A DNA stretch of 64,000 nucleotides, from positions 645,564 to 709,563 of the forward strand of contig DGNO01000001.1 of assembly GCA_002389665.1 (NCBI GenBank), given 5' to 3'. The DNA comes from Rhodobiaceae bacterium UBA4490. GTDB taxonomy: Bacteria > Pseudomonadota > Alphaproteobacteria > Parvibaculales > Parvibaculaceae. This document shows positions 9,729 to 18,782 of the stretch, piece by piece; the first letter of the stretch is position 1, and each line of letters opens with the position of its first letter. Below the pieces are notes generated by a model. It had not been told where the DNA came from. It saw only the letters and a program-made list of their open reading frames with translations, and did no database searches. The position numbers and the translations under genes were made by a program.

Positions 9729-10496
9729 TCACTCAGGCAGGCCGCCCAACCCCAAGGCCGGGCCGGCACCCGCCTGGCGCCGCTCGAAAAGCTCCACCAG
9801 CCGCCGTCGCGCATCCGGCAAAGTGCGGTCCTGTGGGGCGAAAAGATAGCGGTCCATAAAATGAGCGGTCAGTTTCAGCCCATCGGCCACATCCTGCGCC
9901 GAGGCACCGCCTGCCTGCGCGCCCATCAGGAAGCCCGGCAGCGCCAGAAGCTTGCCCTTGTAAGGCAGCCCCGCCCCGCGGCTGACCGCCCGCCCGCTTT
10001 TGGGGGAGACGAACACCAGATCATCCCGCTCCCCGGTCGCGGCGCAGCGGCTGAGATCGAGACCGTAGCCAAGCTCCTGCAAAAGCCCGAGCTCCCAGCG
10101 CACGAGCACGGCGGGCCAGATATCGGCATCCTCCATGCTCTCCAGCAGGATTTCGAGCGCCTCATAAAGGGGGGTATGGGCCTCGCGTTCGGGCAGCGCA
10201 CCGGCCACCGCGCAGACGGACAAGAGCCCGCTCAGCGCCATGGGCTCTTCCATCAGCATGCCTGCCCGGGATTTGACGAGATCGGCGGTGAAGGTACCCA
10301 GATGCTCCTGCAGCCGGGCCCGCCAGGTCAGGGTGAGCGAATTACCGGGCTGCAGCACCGGCTTCATCCGCCGGGAGGCCCCGCCCCGCACCAGCCCCAT
10401 ATGGCGGCCATGCTCGGCGGTCAGCACCTCCAGAATGGCGGAGGTTTCGCCATGCGGGCGCACGGAAAGGACGATGCCCTGGTCGCGCCACTCCAC
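9729..10496 (-). CDS. recO: DNA repair protein RecO
   Basis: A 255-residue RecO, a RecFOR mediator that loads RecA on SSB-coated single-stranded DNA. An N-terminal OB fold (MEWRDQGIVLSVRPHGETSAILEVLTAEHGR) is followed by the helical C-terminal domain. The start is the GTG at 10496: AGGAGG lies eight bases upstream and relatives begin MEWRDEG. A GTG three codons earlier overlaps that ribosome site and is unlikely. The zinc-finger cysteines of some RecO proteins are mostly absent here (one Cys in LSRCAATGERDDL). A promoter lies upstream at 10551-10579, so recO and probably parC can be transcribed separately from era. Confidence 0.92.
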   Translation of the reverse strand: MEWRDQGIVLSVRPHGETSAILEVLTAEHGRHMGLVRGGASRRMKPVLQPGNSLTLTWRARLQEHLGTFTADLVKSRAGMLMEEPMALSGLLSVCAVAGALPEREAHTPLYEALEILLESMEDADIWPAVLVRWELGLLQELGYGLDLSRCAATGERDDLVFVSPKSGRAVSRGAGLPYKGKLLALPGFLMGAQAGGASAQDVADGLKLTAHFMDRYLFAPQDRTLPDARRRLVELFERRQAGAGPALGLGGLPE

Positions 10497-10550
10497 GCTG
10501 CTCACCTCCTGATTTACCTAGTTGGCCGTAGGGTCCCGCTCTGACCTACC

Positions 10551-10579
10551 AGATAATGTGAAACGGGCTTTCCAGTCAA
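10551..10579 (-). promoter_or_regulatory. Sigma-70 type promoter upstream of recO
   Basis: On the minus strand TTGACT (10579-10574) and TTATCT (10556-10551) are separated by exactly 17 bases, about 55 bases before the recO start. The surrounding 10506-10777 gap is AT-richer than its neighbours and holds no convincing gene. Confidence 0.55.
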
Positions 10580-10777
10580 AAAGCTGCAAAAACACCCTTC
10601 AAACCGGCATGGAAGAGGCTCTTGATCTTCAAAACCCGGCTCTGTGCAGATTCATCACAGCAGCCAGCAATTTTACCACATACTAGATCATGTAGCGCTT
10701 TAAGACGCGCCCCTCCAAACCGCAAAAGAGCCGAAGTATCAATTGGTTAACATGCAAATTGCACAGACTGGGCAAGC

Positions 10778-11713
10778 TCACTCTTTGGGAAAATCGAGCC
10801 CCATCTGCGAATAGCGTTCCGGGTCGTCGCCCCATTTTTCACGCACTTTGACGAAGATGAAAAGATGCACCCGCCGCTCCAGCATCTCTTCAAGTTCCTT
10901 GCGCGCCTGGGCGCCGACGGACTTGAGCGTCGCGCCCTGCTTGCCGATCAGGATCTTCTTATGCGCCTCGCGCTGCACATAGATCACCTGCTCGATACGC
11001 GCCGAGCCGTCCTTCAGCTCCTTCCAGCTCTCCGTCTCTACCGTGAGCTGATAGGGCAATTCTTGGTGGAGCCGCAAAAAGAGCTTCTCGCGCGTCACTT
11101 CCGCCGCAAGGTTACGCATCGGCGCATCGGCGATCTGGTCTTCCGGGTAAAGCCAGGGGCCGGGCGGCACATGCGCGGCCAGATAAGCGCGCAGATCGGC
11201 CACCCCGTCGCCCTTCTCCGCCGAGATCATGAAGGTCTCAGCAAACTTCACCTTGGCGTTGATGTCGGCGGCGAGCGCCAAAAGCTCTTCGCGGCGGATG
11301 AGGTCGATCTTGTTCAGCGCCAGCAAAAGCGGGCGGCGCACCTCCTGAAGACCCTTTAAAATAGCCTCCACCTCATCCGTCAGCCCGCGCTGGGCATCGA
11401 CAAGAAGCACCACAAGATCGGCATCCTCCGCCCCGCCCCAGGCGGCCTGCACCATGGCGCGGTCGAGGCGGCGGCGCGGGCGGAAAATACCGGGCGTGTC
11501 GACGAAGACAAGCTGGCTCTCCCCCTCGATCGCAATGCCGCGCAGGCGCGAGCGCGTGGTCTGCACCTTATGCGTGACGATGGCGACTTTCGAGCCGACC
11601 ATCTGATTGAGCAGCGTGGACTTGCCCGCATTGGGCGCGCCGATCAGCGCCACGAAGCCGGCCCGCTGGCCGTCTGCGCTCTTCAAGAGTCCGCCTGTGG
11701 GCGCCTCACTCAT
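10778..11713 (-). CDS. era: GTPase Era
   Basis: A 311-residue ribosome-assembly GTPase. The GTPase domain has the P-loop GAPNAGKS at residues 25-32, DTPG and NKID, followed by a C-terminal KH domain (HKKILIGKQGATLKSVGAQARKEL) that binds the 3' end of 16S rRNA. The ATG at 11713 (MSEAPTGG) overlaps the rnc stop by eight bases, indicating translational coupling. A longer frame upstream only reads through rnc in a different frame. The order lepB-rnc-era is conserved widely in proteobacteria. Confidence 0.95.
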   Translation of the reverse strand: MSEAPTGGLLKSADGQRAGFVALIGAPNAGKSTLLNQMVGSKVAIVTHKVQTTRSRLRGIAIEGESQLVFVDTPGIFRPRRRLDRAMVQAAWGGAEDADLVVLLVDAQRGLTDEVEAILKGLQEVRRPLLLALNKIDLIRREELLALAADINAKVKFAETFMISAEKGDGVADLRAYLAAHVPPGPWLYPEDQIADAPMRNLAAEVTREKLFLRLHQELPYQLTVETESWKELKDGSARIEQVIYVQREAHKKILIGKQGATLKSVGAQARKELEEMLERRVHLFIFVKVREKWGDDPERYSQMGLDFPKE

Positions 11714-12431
11714 ATCCTTCAACCTTTTCACGCTTGAGCAGCTTTTCCGCCGCCATCTGTTCCGCCGCCCGTTTGGAGGAGCCGAGCCCCTTGGCAGGCT
11801 TGTGCCCCTCGACACTCACTTCCACCTCGAATGTGGGCGCATGATCCGGCCCCTTGCGCCCGGCCAGGCTATAGCGCGGCAGACCGAAGCCGCCCGCCTG
11901 CGCCCATTCCTGCAGCACGGTTTTGGAATCGCGCGGCGGGCGCAGATCGAGCTGCAGACGCGGGCGCCAATGCCGTTCGATGAAAGCTTCGGCCACCTCA
12001 AGCCCGCCATCTAGATAAAGCGCGCCGATCACCGCTTCGCAAACATCGGCCAGGATCGTCGCATGGCGCCGCCCGCCGGCCCGCGCCTCGCCCGCGCTCA
12101 TGGCGATATATTTGCCAAAGCCTGCTTCCTGCGCCACCGCCTCGCAGGTCTCCGCCCGCACCAGCGCGTTGAGCCGCACAGCAAGATCCCCTTCCCGCTC
12201 GCCCGGAAAAGCCTCGATCAGCATCCGCGCGATGACAAGCCCCAGAACCCGGTCGCCAAGAAACTCCAGGCGCTCATAGCTGCCATGGGGCGCCTCCGGC
12301 ACGCTGCTCATATGGGTCAGCGCTTCGCTTAGAAGCGACGGGTTCTGAAAGCTGTGGCCCAGAACGGTGCTCAGCGGATGGGGAGAAGACGTATCGCTGG
12401 TATCGGCATCTTTGCGCGGCTTGCGCGGCAT
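11706..12431 (-). CDS. rnc: Ribonuclease III
   Basis: A 241-residue double-strand-specific endoribonuclease that matures rRNA and mRNAs. The RNase III domain contains ERLEFLGDRVLGLVIA, with the metal-binding Glu/Asp signature, and DVCEAVIGALYLDGG, with the second acidic cluster. A C-terminal double-stranded RNA-binding domain (about residues 165-235) holds GPDHAPTFEVEVSVEGHKPAKGLGSSKRAAEQ. The short N-terminal extension (PRKPRKDADTSDTSS) is not part of the fold. The gene starts three bases after lepB and overlaps era by eight bases. Confidence 0.95.
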   Translation of the reverse strand: MPRKPRKDADTSDTSSPHPLSTVLGHSFQNPSLLSEALTHMSSVPEAPHGSYERLEFLGDRVLGLVIARMLIEAFPGEREGDLAVRLNALVRAETCEAVAQEAGFGKYIAMSAGEARAGGRRHATILADVCEAVIGALYLDGGLEVAEAFIERHWRPRLQLDLRPPRDSKTVLQEWAQAGGFGLPRYSLAGRKGPDHAPTFEVEVSVEGHKPAKGLGSSKRAAEQMAAEKLLKREKVEGYE

Positions 12432-12434
12432 CGG

Positions 12435-13193
12435 TCAGTCAACCTCATGGAAAAGGCGGTTCCAGCGGGTGGCTGAAAACCAGTTCCAAATTTCCCAGAT
12501 ACGCGCACTGCCATCGGTGGAGAAGAAGATCACTTCCGCCCGGCCGACGAGATTTTCAAACGGCACATAGCCCACTTCGCTGGGTACGCGGCTGTCATTC
12601 GAATTGTCCCTGTTATCGCCCATCATGAAGTAATGACCCTCGGGGACTTTATAGACACCGGTATTGTCGAGATAGCCATTGGCGTCCGTATCGAGCGTCG
12701 TGTAGCTGACGCCATTGGGCAGCGTTTCACGGTATTGCGGATAGCGGCGCAGATCGCCCGACGGCGCCTTCTCGATGAAGTCTTCCATCCGCTCCCGTTT
12801 CACCGGCTTGCCATTGATATGCAGGATGCCCCGGCGGACCTGAATTTCATCGCCCGGTAGCCCGACAAGGCGCTTGATGAAATCGGTCTGATTATCGGTC
12901 GGCTTTTTGAAGACGATCACATCCCCCCGCTCCGGCTGGCTGGCAAGCACCCGCCCGTCGAAGAGCGGCAGCGAAAACGGGAAAGAATGTTTCGAATAGC
13001 CATAAGAGAATTTGGAGACGAAGAGGTAATCCCCGATCAAAAGCGTCGGGATCATCGAGCCGGAAGGAATGTTGAACGGCTGGAAGAGGAAGGCGCGGAT
13101 GATCAGCGCGATCACCACCGCATAAGTCACCGTGCGCGCGGTATCGACCCACTCGCTCTCCCGGAAATTCTTTACCTTGTCCGTCATCGACAT
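12435..13193 (-). CDS. lepB: Signal peptidase I
   Basis: A 252-residue type I signal peptidase, which removes signal peptides from exported proteins at the outer face of the inner membrane. There is one N-terminal transmembrane helix (about residues 20-38). The catalytic Ser46 lies in NIPSGSMIPTL and the general-base Lys107 in DFIKRLVGLPGD, with the box E motif GDNRDNSNDSR nearer the C-terminus. Two close ATG codons (13193 and 13187) could both start it. It leads rnc and era, with a three-base gap to rnc. Confidence 0.94.
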   Translation of the reverse strand: MSMTDKVKNFRESEWVDTARTVTYAVVIALIIRAFLFQPFNIPSGSMIPTLLIGDYLFVSKFSYGYSKHSFPFSLPLFDGRVLASQPERGDVIVFKKPTDNQTDFIKRLVGLPGDEIQVRRGILHINGKPVKRERMEDFIEKAPSGDLRRYPQYRETLPNGVSYTTLDTDANGYLDNTGVYKVPEGHYFMMGDNRDNSNDSRVPSEVGYVPFENLVGRAEVIFFSTDGSARIWEIWNWFSATRWNRLFHEVD

Positions 13194-13307
13194 TGCCTAC
13201 CGGCTCCCCCGCAAATCATAGCTCCGCGCCCGCGCGCCAAAGCGGCGCGACCATAGCATACCAGACCGGCAAGCCTAGTCCTTTCCTGAGGCGGATGGAC
13301 GCAGGGA

Positions 13308-13715
13308 TCAGTCTTTGGGAGCGGGCAAAGCTTCAATGATCACAAAGGCTTGGGCAAGCGGATCGTCATCGGTGATGGTGAGGTGGATGTGGGCGACCAT
13401 GCCCGCCGGGGTCATCGCCTCCAGCCTTTTCAGCGCCCCGCCCGTTAGCTTCATGGTGGGCTGGCCGGTGGCAAGGTTCACCACCCCCATATCCTTCCAG
13501 AAGACGCTTTGGCGGATGCCGGTGCCGAGCGCCTTGGAACAGGCCTCCTTAGCGGCAAAACGCTTGGCGTAAGAGGCGGCGCGGTTGCGGCGGCGGTCGG
13601 ATTTTTTACGCTCGATCTCGGTGAAAACACGGGTGGTGAAGCGCTCACCGTGGCGCTCCAGCACCTTGGCGACCCGGCGAATGTCGATCAGGTCGTTGCC
13701 CATACCGATGATCAT
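13308..13715 (-). CDS. acpS: Holo-[acyl-carrier-protein] synthase
   Basis: A 135-residue AcpS-type phosphopantetheinyl transferase that activates acyl carrier protein with the CoA-derived 4'-phosphopantetheine arm. The magnesium ligands are visible as Asp8 in [11 protein letters not shown] and Glu57 in [26 protein letters not shown] upstream of the ATG is a strong ribosome site. It lies 23 bases after pdxJ, in the usual pdxJ-acpS-lepB order. Confidence 0.94.
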   Translation of the reverse strand: MIIGMGNDLIDIRRVAKVLERHGERFTTRVFTEIERKKSDRRRNRAASYAKRFAAKEACSKALGTGIRQSVFWKDMGVVNLATGQPTMKLTGGALKRLEAMTPAGMVAHIHLTITDDDPLAQAFVIIEALPAPKD

Positions 13716-13738
13716 GAAACCTCCCGGCCTTATTCCGC

Positions 13739-14506
13739 TTAACTTCGGTCCGTTTGCCCGCGCGCTGCGTCCATGCGCCGGCGCATTTCGCCGATCGCCG
13801 CTTCCAGGCCGATAAAAATCGCCTCACCCACCAGAAAGTGACCGATATTCAGCTCCCGCACTTCCGCGATTGCGGCAACGGGCGCCACCGTGTCAAAGGT
13901 GATGCCATGGCCGGCATGAACCTCTAGCCCCATCGAAGCGCCAAGAGCGGCGGCGCGCTGCAGCCGGGCAAGCTCGCGCTCGGCTTCCTCTTTCTTGCCC
14001 TCTGCAAAAGCATCGCAATAAGCGCCGGTATGAAGCTCGACGACCGGCGCGCCGAGCCGCACGGCTGCTTCAAGCTGCGCTTCGCTTGCCTCGATGAAAA
14101 GGGAAACCCGCGAGCCCGCATCGGAAAGGCGGGCGACGAAAGGCGCCAGATGATTATGCGCGCCCGCCGCATCGAGCCCGCCTTCGGTCGTGCGTTCCTC
14201 GCGCTTTTCCGGCACGAGGCAGCAGGCATGAGGCTTATGGCGCAGCGCGATCTCCAGCATTTCCTCGGTCGCCGCCATTTCAAGATTGAGCGGCAGGCCG
14301 ATTTCAGCCGAGAGCCGTTCGATATCTTCGTCCGAAATATGCCGCCGGTCCTCGCGCAGATGTGCGGTGATGCCGTCCGCCCCGGCCCTCTGCGCCAGAT
14401 GCGCGGCGCGCAGCGGTTCGGGATGACGCCCGCCCCGCGCGTTCCGGATCGTCGCTACATGGTCGATATTGACGCCAAGGCGCAAATTATTGCGGCTGCC
14501 TGTCAT
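13739..14506 (-). CDS. pdxJ: Pyridoxine 5'-phosphate synthase
   Basis: A 255-residue TIM-barrel enzyme that condenses 3-amino-2-oxopropyl phosphate with deoxyxylulose 5-phosphate to make pyridoxine 5'-phosphate, the last ring-forming step of DXP-dependent vitamin B6 synthesis. Characteristic segments are [37 protein letters not shown] and [12 protein letters not shown]. The length matches the family. The downstream partner acpS is almost always adjacent in proteobacteria. Confidence 0.95.
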   Translation of the reverse strand: MTGSRNNLRLGVNIDHVATIRNARGGRHPEPLRAAHLAQRAGADGITAHLREDRRHISDEDIERLSAEIGLPLNLEMAATEEMLEIALRHKPHACCLVPEKREERTTEGGLDAAGAHNHLAPFVARLSDAGSRVSLFIEASEAQLEAAVRLGAPVVELHTGAYCDAFAEGKKEEAERELARLQRAAALGASMGLEVHAGHGITFDTVAPVAAIAEVRELNIGHFLVGEAIFIGLEAAIGEMRRRMDAARGQTDRS

Positions 14507-14534
14507 CCTGGCTCCTTACCTCTTCAGCACTGGC

Positions 14535-15137
14535 CTATTCGGTCAGCGCTTGGCCTTGCGGCTCCGTCTGCGCGGGAGCGGCGGCATTCCGTTTCCGGGC
14601 CCGCTGCGCAAGGGTGTCGCGGCGCTTCTTCTGATAGGCCTCAACTGCCGGTTTCGAGAGAAGATAGACCGTCACGGCAGCAGGAACACCCAGAAGCACG
14701 CTGCCCAACGACATCGGGCCGATAATCGGCAGCACCTTATCGAGGGCCTGATTGAAGAACAGGTCCGATGACAGCGCACTTGGATGCATATTGGCTGGCT
14801 CGTCATAGGACAGGAGCCAGCGCCCCAGATCGTAGGTGCCGATCCAGATGAAGGGGAAGGTAATGGGGTTGCCGACAAACGTGCCGAAAGCCGAGGCGAT
14901 CAAGTTACCCCGGAAGATCCAGGCGACCAGAAAGCCGAGCATGAAATGAAAACCGACGAACGGCGTGAAGGAAGCAAACGCCCCCGCGGCCACACCGACA
15001 GCGATGGCATGCGGGGAGCCCGACAGCCGCCAGACCCGGCGCCAGCCATATTGGAACGCGCGCCGCCAGCCGCTGCGCGGCCAGAACCATTCGCGCAAGC
15101 GCTCGATCGGATGCAATTCTTTGCGGCGGCGGAACAT
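14535..15137 (-). CDS. DUF2062 domain membrane protein
   Basis: A 200-residue protein with the DUF2062 signature: GSPHAIAVGVAAGAFASFTPFVGFHF, then WIFRGNLIASAFGTFVGNPITFPFIW. It has about three transmembrane segments, a basic Arg/Trp-rich N-terminus (YGWRRVWRLSG) and a basic C-terminal tail. The family is widespread, and its function has not been established to my knowledge. It sits 28 bases upstream of pdxJ on the same strand, a neighbourhood common in alphaproteobacteria, so co-transcription is likely. Confidence 0.85.
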   Translation of the reverse strand: MFRRRKELHPIERLREWFWPRSGWRRAFQYGWRRVWRLSGSPHAIAVGVAAGAFASFTPFVGFHFMLGFLVAWIFRGNLIASAFGTFVGNPITFPFIWIGTYDLGRWLLSYDEPANMHPSALSSDLFFNQALDKVLPIIGPMSLGSVLLGVPAAVTVYLLSKPAVEAYQKKRRDTLAQRARKRNAAAPAQTEPQGQALTE

Positions 15138-15217
15138 CGGTCTGCGGTTCTTCCCATGGCGCCGGGCTTTTCGCCCGTTTCTGCCAATATGGCACTCAAA
15201 TCCTAACGCTCTATGCG

Positions 15218-15799
15218 CTATTTCTTCCGGCTGCCCGGCTTTACCGCAGGTATCTGCGCCAAATCGGGCGGCAATTTGTCCGCCTCGTAAGCGGGAATTT
15301 TCAATTTTGCGAGGGAGACGAGTTTCGTCCCGATCTTGGCCTTGCCGCCGGAACGGTCGATGAGGCAGGCCCCGCCGACGACCCGGCCGCCATTTTCCCG
15401 AATAGCGGCAATGGCTTCGCGCGAGGACAGGCCGGTCGTTACAATATCCTCGACCATCAAGCAGCGCGCGCCTTTGGGGATAGCGAACCCACGGCGCAGC
15501 TCGAACGTGCCCGTCGGGCGCTCCAGAAACATCGAAGGCACGCCGAGCTGGCGGCCCATTTCATAACCCACAATGACCCCGCCCATGGCCGGGGAAACGA
15601 CGAAATCGATTTCCTTGTCGATCTCCTCGCGCACCTTACCCGCGAGCGCCTTGCAGAGCTTGGCGGCACGCTTGGCGTCCATCAGAGCGCGGGCGCATTG
15701 CAGATAGCGGGCACTGTGGAGCCCCGAAGAGAGGATGAAATGGCCGTTCAGGAGCGCGCCTGCTTTTTCGAACTCCTTGAGCACCTGAGCTTCGTTCAT
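15218..15799 (-). CDS. pyrE: Orotate phosphoribosyltransferase
   Basis: A 193-residue enzyme of de novo pyrimidine synthesis that joins orotate to PRPP to give orotidine 5'-monophosphate. The ATG at 15799 (MNEAQVLKEF) is chosen because AGGAGAGG lies just upstream; the longer frame has only basic filler before it. Visible motifs are LSSGLHSARYLQC near the N-terminus and the PRPP-binding CLMVEDIVTTGLSSREAI. The C-terminus is Lys/Arg-rich. It sits between rsh and the DUF2062 gene on the same strand. Confidence 0.93.
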   Translation of the reverse strand: MNEAQVLKEFEKAGALLNGHFILSSGLHSARYLQCARALMDAKRAAKLCKALAGKVREEIDKEIDFVVSPAMGGVIVGYEMGRQLGVPSMFLERPTGTFELRRGFAIPKGARCLMVEDIVTTGLSSREAIAAIRENGGRVVGGACLIDRSGGKAKIGTKLVSLAKLKIPAYEADKLPPDLAQIPAVKPGSRKK

Positions 15800-15962
15800 G
15801 TCCCTCTCCTGGCATATCTGTTTCCGGCGGGCCGGTTTGCAGACCGATTTACGGACCTGGGCCCGCAAACCGTGGCCTGTCTCATACCCCGCCGCCCGAA
15901 AGCGGCGCAATAGAGTTAAATGCCGCGCCCCTGTCCTACCCCCTGCCGGCGGTCCGGAGAGC

Positions 15963-18113
15963 TCAGCCGCGAATGACCTTATTGACCACGGAAAGCCCCC
16001 GCAGCGCGCTCATGATGGAGGTGAGATGCTTGAGGTCGCGCACCTCCAGCATAATCTGAAGCGTATAAAAGTCGCGATCCCGCTGGGGTGTGGAGAGCGT
16101 ATCGATATTGCCGTCATAATCGGCGATGAGCGTCGCGATGGAGCCGAGCGCGCCCACCTCGTTGCGCACCATCAGCGTGATCTTGGCAAGGAACGCGGCT
16201 TCTTCCTCGTTCTGCACATCCCAGGTGACATCGATCCAGCGCTCCGGCTCGCTGTCGAAGGCGGCCAGCGCCTCCGAATCAATCGGATAAACCGTCACGC
16301 CCTCACCCGGCGTCAGAATGCCGACGATCCGGTCGCCGGGCAGCGGGTAAGCTCCTTCGGCAAATTGCACAGCACCGTGGGACATGCGCTTGTCGAGTTT
16401 GACGAGCGGCTTCACCGCCCGCTCGCCCGCCGGCAGCGCCCGGCCGGTAGCGCCCTCACCCACTTTGGGTTTGCGCACGCGCGGATAGACCGCCTTCAAG
16501 ACGTCATAGGCCTGAATACGGCCCTCGCCGACATCGGCCAGCAGCTCTTCGAGGTCCTTGCGGTCGAAGCGGCCGACAGCCCGCTCCAGCACCCCATCGC
16601 TGAATTCCTTACCCGCGAGCTCAAAGACACTGGAGACCATCAACCGCCCAAGCCGGGCAAGCTCATGCTGCTGGGACTGACGGGCGGCGCGGCGGATGGC
16701 CGAGCGCGCCTTGCCGGTGGCAACGAACGCCTCCCAAGCCGGTGACGGCGTCTGCGCCTTGGAGCGGATAATTTCCACTTCATCGCCGTTTTTCAGCTCG
16801 GTGCGCAGGGGCATGTGGCGGCCATTGATCTTGCAGCCAACACAGGTGTCGCCAATGTCGGTATGGACCGCATAGGCGAAATCCACGGGCGTTGCCCCGC
16901 GCGGCAGCGTGATGAGCAGCCCCTTCGGCGTGAAACAGAAAACCTGGTCGACAAAGAGCTGGAGCTTGGAATGTTCAAGCAGTTCTTCAGCCGAGCTGCC
17001 ATGCTCCAGCATCTCCACAAGGTGGCGCAACCATTTGAATGTGTTTGCGAACTCTTCCGACGCCTCGGCGTGGTTGCCGCGATCCTTATAGAACCAGTGC
17101 GCCGCGATCCCGTATTCGGCCACCTCGTGCAGCTTGCGGGTGCGTACCTGCACTTCCACGCGTTTGCGCTCCGGGCCGATAATCGTCGTGTGGATCGAGC
17201 GGTAGCCGTTATTCTTCGGCGTGGAGATGTAATCCTTGAAACGGCCCGGCACCATCGGCCAGCTCGTATGCAGAATGCCGACCGCCTTATAGCAATCGGC
17301 CACGTCCTCCACGATGACGCGGAAGCCGTAAATATCGGAGAGCTGCTCGAGCGAGATGGAGCGGCGCTCCATCTTCTTCCAGACCGAGAAAGGCTTCTTC
17401 TCCCGCCCATAGACAACGACATCCATGCCATGAGCTTTGAAGGTAGCGCGCAGCATGTCGCTGATCCGCTCCACGATGTCGCTGCGCTCTTCGCGGATCT
17501 GATTGAGGCGGTTGATCAGCGTGGCGCGCGCTTCTGGCTGCAGCACCTGGAAAGAGAGGTCTTCCAGCTCCTCGCGCACTTCCTGCATACCCATGCGCCC
17601 GGCAAGCGGGGCGTAGATATCCATGGTTTCCTGGGCGATGCGCTGGCGCTTTTCAGGTTTGGAGATGAAATGCAGCGTGCGCATATTGTGCAGCCTGTCG
17701 GCCAGCTTGACGAGCAGCACGCGGATATCGCTCGACATGGCAAGCAGGAACTTGCGGAAATTCTCCGCCTGTTTGGCGTGTTCCGAATCCCATTCAAGGC
17801 GGGAGAGCTTCGTCACCCCGTCCACGAGATTGGCGACTTCCTTGCCGAAGAGTTCCTCGATCTCGGCCACCGTCGTATCGGTATCCTCGATCGTGTCGTG
17901 CAAAAGGCCGGTGATGATCGTCGCCGTATCGAGGCGCAGCTCGGTGAGAATGCCCGCCACTTCGATGGGATGGGAGAAGTAAGGGTCGCCGGAGGCACGC
18001 TTTTGAGTACCGTGTTTACGCGTGCCGAACACATAGGCGCGGTTTAGCGCTGCCTCATCCGCTTGCGGGTCGTAGGCAACGACACGGTCAACCAATTCGT
18101 ACTGGCGCAACAC
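15963..18113 (-). CDS. rsh: Bifunctional (p)ppGpp synthetase/hydrolase
   Basis: A 716-residue RelA/SpoT homologue that makes and degrades the stringent-response alarmone. The N-terminal HD hydrolase domain has YFSHPIEVAGIL and HDTIEDTDTT. The synthetase domain contains YGFRVIVEDVADCYKAVG and GRFKDYISTPKNNGYRSIHT; this RxKD motif is the type found in bifunctional enzymes, rather than the ExDD of RelA. TGS (about residues 390-450) and C-terminal ACT (about 640-716) regulatory domains are present. Alphaproteobacteria usually carry a single such gene, and its position next to rpoZ is conserved. A terminator after rpoZ suggests it also has its own promoter. Confidence 0.95.
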   Translation of the reverse strand: MLRQYELVDRVVAYDPQADEAALNRAYVFGTRKHGTQKRASGDPYFSHPIEVAGILTELRLDTATIITGLLHDTIEDTDTTVAEIEELFGKEVANLVDGVTKLSRLEWDSEHAKQAENFRKFLLAMSSDIRVLLVKLADRLHNMRTLHFISKPEKRQRIAQETMDIYAPLAGRMGMQEVREELEDLSFQVLQPEARATLINRLNQIREERSDIVERISDMLRATFKAHGMDVVVYGREKKPFSVWKKMERRSISLEQLSDIYGFRVIVEDVADCYKAVGILHTSWPMVPGRFKDYISTPKNNGYRSIHTTIIGPERKRVEVQVRTRKLHEVAEYGIAAHWFYKDRGNHAEASEEFANTFKWLRHLVEMLEHGSSAEELLEHSKLQLFVDQVFCFTPKGLLITLPRGATPVDFAYAVHTDIGDTCVGCKINGRHMPLRTELKNGDEVEIIRSKAQTPSPAWEAFVATGKARSAIRRAARQSQQHELARLGRLMVSSVFELAGKEFSDGVLERAVGRFDRKDLEELLADVGEGRIQAYDVLKAVYPRVRKPKVGEGATGRALPAGERAVKPLVKLDKRMSHGAVQFAEGAYPLPGDRIVGILTPGEGVTVYPIDSEALAAFDSEPERWIDVTWDVQNEEEAAFLAKITLMVRNEVGALGSIATLIADYDGNIDTLSTPQRDRDFYTLQIMLEVRDLKHLTSIMSALRGLSVVNKVIRG

Positions 18114-18152
18114 CTATTCTTCACCCTTCCTACCCGGCACCCAAGCTGCCGG

Positions 18153-18190
18153 AACAAAATACGCCGCCCAAGCCAGGAGCCGGGGCGGCG
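18153..18190 (-). terminator. Rho-independent terminator after rpoZ
   Basis: On the minus strand CGCCGCCC (18190-18183) pairs with GGGCGGCG (18169-18162) and is followed by TATTTTGTT. It lies about 80 bases after the rpoZ stop and 40 bases before the rsh start, so rsh may depend on read-through or its own promoter. Confidence 0.6.
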
Positions 18191-18267
18191 CTGTCGGCGG
18201 GAGCACCCGCTTAACCGATTGTGCTGCGGGGCCTGCGCCCCTCTTCCCTGACTTGAGGGTGCGGCAC

Positions 18268-18663
18268 TTACTTCTGCGGTGCGTCCATCTGGCTCTGCAG
18301 AGCACGCAGCAAGTCTTCTTCGCTCATGCGGTCGCCCGCGCCCAGCGCATCTTCGGCGCCGCCTGCGGCCTGTTCCGGCTGGGCGGTTTCCTGACCCGGC
18401 AGAAGCGCCATCGGCTCCATTTCCGGCTCATCCGTCTCCACCCGCTTTTGCATGCTGGCAATGAAATCTTCGTAGAGCTCGGTCGGCTGGACTGTCTGAT
18501 CGGCAATTTCGCGCAGGGCAACGACAGGGTTTTTGTCGTTGTCGCGGTCGATCGTCAGCTCGGAACCGGCGGAAATGCTGCGGGCCCGGTGAGCGGCCAG
18601 AAGCACGAGCTCGAACCGGTTTGTGACTTTATCCACGCAATCTTCAACGGTGACACGCGCCAT
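18268..18663 (-). CDS. rpoZ: RNA polymerase omega subunit
   Basis: A 131-residue omega subunit, which helps fold and recruit the beta' subunit and contributes to ppGpp binding. The N-terminus [30 protein letters not shown] is diagnostic and is followed by the conserved [14 protein letters not shown]. The C-terminal half is acidic and Ala/Gln-rich, an extension typical of alphaproteobacteria. TTGCAGGAGATAGG lies just upstream of the ATG and a promoter is visible at 18706-18734. Its position before rsh is conserved. Confidence 0.95.
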   Translation of the reverse strand: MARVTVEDCVDKVTNRFELVLLAAHRARSISAGSELTIDRDNDKNPVVALREIADQTVQPTELYEDFIASMQKRVETDEPEMEPMALLPGQETAQPEQAAGGAEDALGAGDRMSEEDLLRALQSQMDAPQK

Positions 18664-18705
18664 GCGGGCCTATCTCCTGCAATGTGAGGGATCATGTTTG
18701 CAGAT

Positions 18706-18734
18706 TATCTAGGGGTTTGCACGCTCAAACGCAA
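18706..18734 (-). promoter_or_regulatory. Sigma-70 type promoter of rpoZ
   Basis: On the minus strand TTGCGT (18734-18729), a 17-base spacer and TAGATA (18711-18706, extending to TAGATAAT) stand about 45 bases upstream of the rpoZ ATG. Confidence 0.6.
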
Positions 18735-18782
18735 GGGAAAACAAGCAATTAGGTGAAGAAAGGCCTGAATTGCTGCCCTTTT

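Noticed and set aside
10506-10777. Small RNA or missed gene in the era-recO gap
   Set aside because: The gap is AT-richer but shows only a plausible recO promoter. No ORF with a ribosome site and no stable terminator hairpin could be supported.
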